DNA of 10,272 nucleotides, taken from a bacterium (GTDB taxonomy: Bacteria > Patescibacteriota > Minisyncoccia > Minisyncoccales > UBA10102). Position numbers and translations under genes: made by a program. Below the pieces are notes generated by a model. That model had not been told where the DNA came from and searched no databases. It saw only the letters and a list, made by a program, of their open reading frames with translations. Of the stretch, positions 5,404 to 10,272 are shown piece by piece. Every line of letters begins with the position of its first letter. Within the stretch, counting starts at the first letter, position 1. The stretch is from contig JAUYJZ010000050.1 of NCBI GenBank assembly GCA_030698465.1, positions 1 to 10,272 of the forward strand. The letters run 5' to 3'.

Positions 5404-5429
5404 GCAAAAGTAAAGCAGTTTACTTTTGC
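5404..5429. repeat. Hairpin, GCAG-tetraloop family, copy 2
   Basis: GCAAAAGTAAA (5404-5414) pairs perfectly over 11 bp with TTTACTTTTGC (5419-5429) around GCAG. The core AAAGCAGTTT is shared with 10238-10247 and, in reverse complement, with 9871-9880. It starts two bases after the preceding hairpin. Confidence 0.7.
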
Positions 5430-5492
5430 CCATTATACGATACCCCGTAAACGTATTTTCTTATACCATCTTTACCTCCTTTTTTCAATCCG

Positions 5493-5501
5493 TGATATAC
5501 T
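5493..5501 (+). promoter_or_regulatory. Extended -10 promoter of the HK-RR-pilB-pilC operon, leaderless
   Basis: TGaTATACT is followed by ACAAAA and the ATG at 5508. The six-base gap matches the pilin and RAYT promoters and predicts a leaderless mRNA. TTTACC at 5471-5476 could be a weak -35 at 19-bp spacing. It is the only clear promoter before the four-gene operon; the preceding 60 bases (5430-5490) hold no other feature I recognise. Confidence 0.6.
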
Positions 5502-5507
5502 ACAAAA

Positions 5508-6482
5508 ATGGATTTCAAACATCTGAGAGCTGAGTTGAATATTGCAGAACAGGCAAAAAAATACGGGATTCCCCTGTGGCAGCATCCGCAGTTTCTGTTT
5601 TTGGTGATGGGGGTTATTATCATTCTCTCCTCCATCCTCTCCTATTTTATCGGCAGAAGGTATATTGCAGATCCCGAAGTCGTTGCCCTTTCTATCATGG
5701 GGTTGACTATAGTTCTGTTGATACTCGCTTTTATCATCACCAGAAGTTTTGAGAGGCTGGCCGAGGCTTCTCGTTTAAAGTCAGAGTTCATCTCTATTGT
5801 GTCTCACCAGTTGCGCTCCCCTCTTTCCAATATGAAGTGGATTGTAGAGTTCTTGGTTTCAGGGAAAAACCGCCGCAGCCAGGAAGAATACTTTCAGATG
5901 TTGCTGGAGAACTCGTCTCGGATGCAAGAGCTGATAAACGATCTTTTGACAGTGTCTCGCATTGAAGAGAGAGGGTTGGTGTCCCAGAAAAAGGAGTTTG
6001 CGTTTCAGGATGTTCTTTCAGAGGTTGTCTCTTCTTCACAACCCATGATTCGGGAGGCCAATATTGTCTTGAAAGTGGAGACAGTGGGAAAGCCGCAAAA
6101 CGTGTTTGCTGACCCCCAACAGATTCGCCAGGTTCTTGAGAATCTTTTAGATAATGCCATTAAGTATACAGGCAAGGCCAAGGAAGCTACTTTGAAAGAT
6201 GGGACAAGAGGCCGTACGATAACCATGCGTCTAAAAAGAGAAGCGAAGCATCTTCGCTTTGAGATTGAGGATACAGGAGTTGGGATTCCCCAGGCAGATA
6301 AAAAGTTCATTTTCCAGAAGTTCTTTCGTTCAGCCAATGCATTGCGCCAAGAAACCCAGGGATCGGGCCTGGGTCTCTATATTGCCAGATCCATTGTTAA
6401 AAGTTCCGGAGGGAAGATGGAATTCCGTTCAACAGAGCATAAAGGGTCGACATTTTGGTTCACCATACCATACGCATCATGA
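5508..6482 (+). CDS. Membrane sensor histidine kinase
   Basis: 324 residues. Two membrane helices (about 27-48 and 57-78) are separated by only about ten residues, so there is no extracellular sensor domain and no PAS or HAMP domain of normal length. The HisKA dimerisation domain has the phosphoacceptor H100 in SHQLRSPLSNMKW. The HATPase_c domain has the N-box ENLLDNAIKYT (N216), G1 box DTGVGI (D255), F-box FIFQKFFR and G2 box GSGLGL (G285-L290). All catalytic boxes are intact. Any signal must come from the membrane, from the cytoplasmic N-terminus (1-26), or from a partner protein. Its stop codon overlaps the response regulator start (ATGA), making the two a cognate pair. The operon continues with pilB and pilC, so the likely role is control of pilus assembly or activity (inference). 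Confidence 0.92.
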   Translation: MDFKHLRAELNIAEQAKKYGIPLWQHPQFLFLVMGVIIILSSILSYFIGRRYIADPEVVALSIMGLTIVLLILAFIITRSFERLAEASRLKSEFISIVSHQLRSPLSNMKWIVEFLVSGKNRRSQEEYFQMLLENSSRMQELINDLLTVSRIEERGLVSQKKEFAFQDVLSEVVSSSQPMIREANIVLKVETVGKPQNVFADPQQIRQVLENLLDNAIKYTGKAKEATLKDGTRGRTITMRLKREAKHLRFEIEDTGVGIPQADKKFIFQKFFRSANALRQETQGSGLGLYIARSIVKSSGGKMEFRSTEHKGSTFWFTIPYAS

Positions 6483-6847
6483 AAAAAATTCTCCTAATTG
6501 AAGACGAGTCAGCCCTGCAAAAGACCATGGGGGACGCCCTGTCGGGTGAAGGGTATGAAGTACTCTCAGCCTTAGATGGGGAAGTAGGTATTAAGCTGGC
6601 AAAAGAAAAAAAGCCAAGCCTCATTCTCTTGGATCTTGTGTTGCCAAAGATGACAGGGTTTGAGGTATTAGAACAGCTTCAGAAAGACGAGGAAACCAAG
6701 AGGATTCCGGTCATTGTGCTGACCAACCTGGAAAACCTCCAGGACATACAGCGGACAACAGAACTTGGAGCCACCACCTACCTGGTAAAGGCAAACTATG
6801 AGCTCGCCGAGGTCGTGGAAAAGGTGAAGGCAGCCATTGAGCAATGA
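6479..6847 (+). CDS. Single-domain response regulator (CheY-like receiver)
   Basis: 122 residues: only a receiver domain, with no DNA-binding output. E8-D9 form the acidic pocket, D52 in LLDLVLPKMTG is the phosphoacceptor, T82 and K104 are the conserved switch residues. An in-frame ATG at 6455 would add MVHHTIRI, but ATG 6479 is preferred because it gives the canonical MKKILLIEDE receiver start and overlaps the kinase stop by four bases. The gene ends in another ATGA overlap with pilB. Without an output domain it probably acts through protein contacts; its position between the kinase and the assembly ATPase makes PilB or an associated factor the first candidate target (inference), comparable in principle to CheY-type regulators of other motility machines. 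Confidence 0.93.
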   Translation: MKKILLIEDESALQKTMGDALSGEGYEVLSALDGEVGIKLAKEKKPSLILLDLVLPKMTGFEVLEQLQKDEETKRIPVIVLTNLENLQDIQRTTELGATTYLVKANYELAEVVEKVKAAIEQ

Positions 6848-8592
6848 AGGTTGAAGACCAGCAACTTCAGGCCTTTCTCATGGATTCGGGCCTTGTTGAG
6901 ACGAAAGCCCTCAAAGAGGCCCGTTCTGAGGCGGGAAAAACCGGAAAACGCCTGGCTGATGTTTTACTTCACAAGGGATTGCTGGCAGAAGAGGAGATTA
7001 TCAAAATGCAGGCCTATATTTTGGGCATTCCTTTTGTGAACCTGGAAAAAGAAAAGATTGCTCCCGAAGTTTTAAAAATTATCCCCGAACCCATTGCCAG
7101 ATCCCATAATATTGTAGCGTTCCGCAAGCAAGGCCAGAATCTTGAGGTTGCCATGTTGGATCCAGAGGATCTTGCCACCATTGATTTTGTCCGAAAGAAG
7201 GCAAATCTTAAAATCCTGCCGCGTCTTACCACTTCAGAATCCATGAAGCAGATTCTTGTGCAGTATTCAAAGACCCTGGAAGCTGAGTTTGGAGATATCA
7301 TCAAAAAGGAGGGAGGAGGCATCAAGATGATCAAGGAAAAAGTGCAGGGACCGGACCAAAAAGAGTTGGAAAAGGCGGCAGAAGATCTTCCCATCATCCG
7401 CATCGTGGATACCTTGCTCAAGCATGCTATTTTGCAGCGGGCCTCCGATATTCATATTGAGCCCGAAGAAAAGGAGGTGGTGGTGAGATATCGAATTGAC
7501 GGAGTTTTAAGGGATGCCATGGTATTGCCGAGGCAAGCCGCCTCGGGCATCGTAGCGAGAATCAAAGTGCTGTCTTCCTTGAAATTAGATGAGCACCGCC
7601 TGCCCCAAGACGGGAGGTTTAAGGTGGAGTCAGAAGAATACAAATATTCTGTTAGGGTTTCCATCCTGCCGGTCTTTGACGGGGAAAAAATTGTCATGCG
7701 TCTTTTATCTGAAACCGCAAAAGCATTCACTTTAGAAGAGCTGGGGCTGCGAGGGGAGGCATTAGAATATGTTGAGCGCACGCTCAAGAAACCCGTCGGC
7801 ATGCTCTTGGTTACCGGTCCCACCGGGTCAGGGAAAACCACCACCTTGTACTCTGCAATGGAGATTTTGAACGTGCCCGGGGTGAACATTTCTACGGTGG
7901 AAGATCCTGTGGAGTACCGCATGCCCCGTATTAACCAGACGCAGGTGAATCCCAAGATAGGGCTGACCTTTGCTACGGGCCTGCGTTCTCTTTTGCGCCA
8001 GGACCCAGATATCATCATGGTAGGAGAGATACGGGACCAGGAAACCGCATCGCTTGCCATTAATGCTGCCTTGACCGGGCATCTTGTGCTTTCTACCCTG
8101 CATACTAACTCGGCGGCAGGCGCCATCCCCCGTTTCATTGAAATGGGAGGGGAGCCTTTCCTTATTGCTTCAGTCCTCAACGTTATTGTTGCCCAGCGCT
8201 TGGTTAGGAAGCTAGCTGAAGAAAAGGAACCCTACAAGTTGTCCCAAAAAGATCTCAAAACCTTAGGGTCATGGTGTGATCTAGATAAACTTGTACAGCG
8301 GCTCCGGGAGCAAAAGGTCATTAAAGCCAAAGATACTCTTTCCTCTATCACCTTTTTTAAACCAAAGACCAGCAAGGAGGCAGAAGACGGATACAAGGGG
8401 CGGATCGGCATCTATGAAGTACTCCCGGTGACCGAGTCCATAAAAGCCCTTATTGTCCAAAGGGCCCCAACAGACAAGATTCAGGAGAGAGCTGAGGCAG
8501 AAGACATGGTTACCATGGTTCAAGACGGATTTGTGAAAGCAGCCCAAGGAATTACCTCTATTGAAGAAGTACTAAGGGTGATTAGTGAATAA
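6844..8592 (+). CDS. pilB: Type IV pilus assembly ATPase PilB (GspE/PulE family)
   Basis: 582 residues, full length. The N-terminal MshEN/T2SSE_N-like domain (about 5-145) is followed by the secretion ATPase domain: Asp-box region DIHIEPEEK (202-210), Walker A GPTGSGKT (325-332), Walker B/DPDIIMVGEIRDQET (387-401) and His box TGHLVLSTLHTN (411-422). The hexameric ATPase powers pilus extension at the cytoplasmic face by acting on PilC. The zinc-binding tetracysteine motif usual in this family is absent: the first Cys pair position reads KLAEEKEPY (457-464) and the second KTSKEAEDGYKGR (508-520). C478 is the only cysteine in the protein. The start overlaps the response regulator stop (ATGA), with no close Shine-Dalgarno sequence; pilC follows after 12 bp. 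PilB is preferred over GspE on context, and a competence or secretion pseudopilus remains possible. Confidence 0.92.
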   Translation: MKVEDQQLQAFLMDSGLVETKALKEARSEAGKTGKRLADVLLHKGLLAEEEIIKMQAYILGIPFVNLEKEKIAPEVLKIIPEPIARSHNIVAFRKQGQNLEVAMLDPEDLATIDFVRKKANLKILPRLTTSESMKQILVQYSKTLEAEFGDIIKKEGGGIKMIKEKVQGPDQKELEKAAEDLPIIRIVDTLLKHAILQRASDIHIEPEEKEVVVRYRIDGVLRDAMVLPRQAASGIVARIKVLSSLKLDEHRLPQDGRFKVESEEYKYSVRVSILPVFDGEKIVMRLLSETAKAFTLEELGLRGEALEYVERTLKKPVGMLLVTGPTGSGKTTTLYSAMEILNVPGVNISTVEDPVEYRMPRINQTQVNPKIGLTFATGLRSLLRQDPDIIMVGEIRDQETASLAINAALTGHLVLSTLHTNSAAGAIPRFIEMGGEPFLIASVLNVIVAQRLVRKLAEEKEPYKLSQKDLKTLGSWCDLDKLVQRLREQKVIKAKDTLSSITFFKPKTSKEAEDGYKGRIGIYEVLPVTESIKALIVQRAPTDKIQERAEAEDMVTMVQDGFVKAAQGITSIEEVLRVISE

Positions 8593-8604
8593 GAACCCAA
8601 AGCA

Positions 8605-9825
8605 ATGCCAATTTATAAATACACTGCAATCTCAAAGCAGGGAGAATATGTGAAGGGCGAGGAGGCTGCCAAGGACGAGCACGAGCTTGCCCAAGGCCTC
8701 CGCGAGAAGGGTTATATTCTCACCCAAGCCTTGCCTCCGGGTAAGAGAAAACAAGGATTTCAACTTTCCTCGGTGTTTTCATTCTTGTCAGGTGTTTCTT
8801 TGCAAGAAAAACTTATGTTCATGCGTAACCTCAAGGTTATGATGGGGGCCGGCATTGCCCTGCCAAGAACCCTTGAAGTGCTTTCTTCCCAGGCCCAAAG
8901 CAGGAAACTAAGAGTTGCCCTGCAGGAAATAAGAAAAAGAGTGCTTCAGGGACAACAGCTTTCTGAGACTATGAAGGCCTACCCCGCCATTTTCCCCGAC
9001 CTTTTTTCCAACATGATACGTGCGGGAGAGGAATCGGGCACGCTCGATGTTGTCCTTTCCCAGCTTACTTTGCAGCTGGAACGGGAACACGATTTGCGCT
9101 CGAAAATTCAGGGGGCCTTAATCTATCCTGCCGTGATTATTACCGCCATGTTCGGCATTGGAATTTTAATGCTTATACTGGTGGTGCCTAGCCTGGCTGC
9201 CACTTTTAAAGAGCTTCAGGTTCCCCTTCCTGCCACCACGAGAACGATTATTGGGTTGGCTGAGTTTTTAACAACATTTTGGTATCTTGCCATACTCCTT
9301 TTTGTGGGAGTTGTGGCGGCCTTCTACCAAGCCCTGCGAACAAAGACGGGAAGGAATCTTTTAGATACCGTTCTCTTGAAAACTCCTATCGTGGGTCCGA
9401 TTATAAAGAAGGTGAACACAGCCTTTTTTGCGCGCACCATGAGTTCTTTAATTGGGGCCGGCATTCCCATGGTACGTTCTTTGGAGGTGACCGCCACCGT
9501 GCTGTCAAATATACATTTTCGTAAGGTTTTACTTGAGGGGGCGCAAGAAATGCGAAAAGGGGTAAAACTCTCTGAAGTTCTGGGGCGATATCCTGCTCTG
9601 TATCCCGTAGTGGTGGTGCAGATGGTGGAAGTGGGAGAGGAAACTGGACAGACCTCAGACCTTTTGGCAAAATTAGCCGACTTCTTTGAGGAAGAGGTAT
9701 CCAACATTACAAAGAACTTAGCTTCGATTATTGAGCCAGTTCTCATGCTTTTCATCGGAGCTGCGGTCGGTTTTTTTGCAGTTTCTATGCTCCAACCAAT
9801 GTATTCTATGTTAGGAAGTTTCTAA
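8605..9825 (+). CDS. pilC: Type IV pilus inner-membrane platform protein PilC (GspF family)
   Basis: 406 residues, normal for the family. The N-terminal region MPIYKYTAISKQGEYVKGEEAAKDEHEL is the family start. Two T2SSF domains follow (about 68-190 and 272-394), each with the hallmark motif: MRNLKVMMGAGIALPRTLEVL in the first, ARTMSSLIGAGIPMVRSLEV in the second, and later MIRAGEESGTLD and MVEVGEETGQTSD. Membrane helices lie at about 171-197, 224-242 and 376-395. PilC sits in the cytoplasmic membrane and couples PilB ATP hydrolysis to pilin addition. It is the last gene of the operon, 12 bp after pilB, without a clear Shine-Dalgarno sequence. The codons for residues 397-403 form one arm of a perfect 19-bp inverted repeat that spans the stop codon. 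No pilT follows. Confidence 0.93.
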   Translation: MPIYKYTAISKQGEYVKGEEAAKDEHELAQGLREKGYILTQALPPGKRKQGFQLSSVFSFLSGVSLQEKLMFMRNLKVMMGAGIALPRTLEVLSSQAQSRKLRVALQEIRKRVLQGQQLSETMKAYPAIFPDLFSNMIRAGEESGTLDVVLSQLTLQLEREHDLRSKIQGALIYPAVIITAMFGIGILMLILVVPSLAATFKELQVPLPATTRTIIGLAEFLTTFWYLAILLFVGVVAAFYQALRTKTGRNLLDTVLLKTPIVGPIIKKVNTAFFARTMSSLIGAGIPMVRSLEVTATVLSNIHFRKVLLEGAQEMRKGVKLSEVLGRYPALYPVVVVQMVEVGEETGQTSDLLAKLADFFEEEVSNITKNLASIIEPVLMLFIGAAVGFFAVSMLQPMYSMLGSF

Positions 9826-9847
9826 TGCAACATAGAATACATTGGTT
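9794..9847. repeat. Perfect 19-bp inverted repeat spanning the pilC stop codon
   Basis: AACCAATGTATTCTATGTT (9794-9812) is repeated as its exact reverse complement at 9829-9847, with a 16-base loop containing the TAA stop at 9823-9825. One arm is coding (residues 397-403), the other non-coding. No T tract follows, so it is not a standard intrinsic terminator, though it could protect the 3' end of the mRNA. Confidence 0.85.
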
Positions 9848-9852
9848 ACAGA

Positions 9853-9864
9853 GGGGGTCGGGGT
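9853..9864. repeat. 12-bp direct repeat, left copy (GGGGGTCGGGGT)
   Basis: Identical to 10008-10019, 155 bp apart. The pair brackets the hairpin cluster upstream of tRNA-Lys. The inner GGTCGGGG also precedes the first hairpin of the other cluster, at 5115-5122. Confidence 0.6.
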
Positions 9865-9888
9865 GCAAGCAAACTGCTTTGCTTGCAC
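9863..9888. repeat. Hairpin, CTGC-tetraloop family, copy 3
   Basis: GTGCAAGCAAA (9863-9873) pairs perfectly over 11 bp with TTTGCTTGCAC (9878-9888) around CTGC. It is the reverse-complement orientation of the core at 5412-5421. It directly abuts the next hairpin. Confidence 0.7.
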
Positions 9889-9932
9889 GGGCAATGGAGG
9901 CGGAGCTCCCGCGGAGCCGTATACCATTGCCC
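9889..9932. repeat. Hairpin with conserved 26-nt core, copy 2
   Basis: GGGCAATGG (9889-9897) pairs with CCATTGCCC (9924-9932). Its 26-nt interior (9898-9923) is the reverse complement of the core at 5369-5394, with two substitutions. The stem shares nothing with the stem of copy 1. As at 5362-5429, it is paired with a tetraloop hairpin, and the order is the same once read on one strand. Confidence 0.7.
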
Positions 9933-9940
9933 TGGTGGTT

Positions 9941-9954
9941 GCTCCTATAGGAGC
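9941..9954. repeat. 14-bp perfect palindrome
   Basis: GCTCCTATAGGAGC is self-complementary over its whole length. It lies in the gene-free stretch between pilC and tRNA-Lys. The following 9960-9986 resembles the loop of the hairpin at 5151-5194. From here to 10007 I see no other structure or gene. Confidence 0.5.
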
Positions 9955-10007
9955 GAACGGCGCTTGCGGGAAGTGAGCGACGTAAGAAACCGAAGGTGTC
10001 TTAAGCT

Positions 10008-10019
10008 GGGGGTCGGGGT
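10008..10019. repeat. 12-bp direct repeat, right copy (GGGGGTCGGGGT)
   Basis: Exact repeat of 9853-9864. It lies nine bases upstream of tRNA-Lys. Here it is not followed by a tetraloop hairpin, so it may mark the end of the inserted or repeated block. Confidence 0.6.
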
Positions 10020-10028
10020 AATTTGTTC

Positions 10029-10103
10029 GCCCTCATAGCTCAATGGTAGAGCAGCTCCCTTTTAAGGAGTTGGTTGTAGGTTCGAATCCTACTGAGGGCA
10101 CCA
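10029..10103 (+). tRNA. tRNA-Lys (anticodon TTT)
   Basis: Full cloverleaf: acceptor GCCCTCA/TGAGGGC (10029-10035 with 10093-10099), D-arm GCTC-AATGGTA-GAGC, anticodon stem GCTCC/GGAGT around CTTTTAA (anticodon 10061-10063), T-arm GTAGG-TTCGAAT-CCTAC, discriminator A, encoded CCA at 10101-10103. No promoter with correct spacing is evident directly upstream; it may be transcribed from farther upstream, through the hairpin cluster. Confidence 0.96.
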
Positions 10104-10117
10104 AAACAGAACTCAAC

Positions 10118-10132
10118 GGCTTTTTCAAAGCC
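10118..10132. repeat. Short hairpin downstream of tRNA-Lys
   Basis: GGCTTT/AAAGCC pair over TTC. No T tract follows, so it is a weak candidate for the tRNA-Lys 3' end rather than a convincing terminator. A second small hairpin, ACGCGC/GCGCGT over GAA, follows at 10143-10157. Confidence 0.35.
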
Positions 10133-10191
10133 AGAAGGTGGGACGCGCGAAGCGCGTGTGACATCATTTGTTTTGGAAGTAGGTGCGAGTT

Positions 10192-10200
10192 TGGTACAAT
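10192..10200 (+). promoter_or_regulatory. Extended -10 promoter reading out of the window
   Basis: TGgTACAAT is a good extended -10. TTTGGA at 10172-10177 is a poor -35 at 17-bp spacing. No open reading frame begins within the remaining 72 bases, so the gene it serves must start beyond 10272; its leader would include the hairpin at 10232-10253. Confidence 0.5.
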
Positions 10201-10231
10201 AGACACACCAAGCAAAGCGAGGTGGCACGAA

Positions 10232-10253
10232 GCAAGCAAAGCAGTTTGCTTGC
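10232..10253. repeat. Hairpin, GCAG-tetraloop family, copy 4
   Basis: GCAAGCAAA (10232-10240) pairs with TTTGCTTGC (10245-10253) around GCAG. The inner stem is the same as copy 3, in the opposite orientation. It lies downstream of the promoter at 10192-10200. Confidence 0.65.
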
Positions 10254-10272
10254 GCGCAGGATTTAAAAACCG

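Noticed and set aside
5115..5429. CRISPR array in the repeat-rich inter-tRNA region
   Set aside because: The repeats are short hairpins of varied sequence, without regular direct repeats, uniform spacers or nearby cas genes.
6455..6847. Upstream ATG at 6455 as the start of the response regulator
   Set aside because: It adds MVHHTIRI before the canonical MKKILLIEDE and lies deep in the kinase gene; the ATG at 6479 gives the standard receiver start and the same ATGA overlap as the next junction.
7452..8180. 242-codon minus-strand open frame opposite pilB
   Set aside because: It lies wholly within pilB, its translation is low-complexity Ser/Thr-rich with no domain signature, and pilB carries all conserved motifs on the other strand.
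9794..9847. The pilC 3' inverted repeat as a rho-independent terminator
   Set aside because: The stem is not GC-rich at its base and is followed by ACAGAGGGGGTCGG instead of a T tract.
10033..10239. Minus-strand open frames antisense to tRNA-Lys (peptides with GFEPTTN or RIRTYN)
   Set aside because: These are the well-known spurious translations of the complement of tRNA T-arm and anticodon sequence, often mis-annotated as proteins.

Overview
The window looks like a chromosome segment from an uncultivated Candidate Phyla Radiation (Patescibacteria) bacterium, most likely Parcubacteria-like. This rests on gene content and style: a two-helix pilin of the T4SS_pilin type, a PilB/PilC pilus assembly pair behind a minimal two-component system, few Shine-Dalgarno sequences, and start codons placed exactly where transcription from an extended -10 promoter should begin. 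TGA is used as a stop three times (both HK-RR-pilB junctions and the ABC ATPase), so the standard bacterial code fits. The lineage is an inference.

Layout. 1-169: 3' end of a PKD-domain surface protein. 194-886: secreted Fn3-like/two-helix pilin protein. 991-2484: RNase Y behind a strong TTGACA-N17-TACTAT promoter. 2496-3302: a REP-associated tyrosine transposase (RAYT) on the minus strand, flanked by two near-identical palindromes, with a third degenerate copy inside its own reading frame; the unit seems to sit between rny and its terminator (3328-3365). 3441-4972: a two-gene ABC-2 exporter ending at a bidirectional terminator. 4973-5507: tRNA-Gly(TCC) and tRNA-Pro(TGG) on the minus strand, separated and followed by back-to-back hairpins. 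5508-9825: histidine kinase, response regulator, pilB and pilC in one tight operon with ATGA overlaps. 9826-10272: another hairpin cluster, tRNA-Lys(TTT), and a promoter reading out of the window.

How the genes work together. The HK-RR-pilB-pilC operon couples a membrane kinase without a large sensor domain to the assembly ATPase and inner-membrane platform of a type IV pilus or competence-type pseudopilus; no pilT, pilin of that class or prepilin peptidase lies in the window. The PKD and Fn3/pilin proteins at the left edge are cell-surface components. RNase Y is the mRNA-decay housekeeping enzyme.

Most notable signals. (1) The RAYT/REP unit with an in-frame REP-like insert in the transposase. 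(2) A family of tRNA-adjacent hairpins in which the loop is conserved and the stem is not: one has a GCAG/CTGC tetraloop (four copies), another a 26-nt core kept at 24/26 identity between unrelated stems (two copies), and the two occur side by side as a module. (3) A perfect 19-bp inverted repeat spanning the pilC stop codon. (4) Loss of the zinc-binding cysteines from PilB. (5) A repeated TGnTATACT-N6-ATG leaderless start arrangement.
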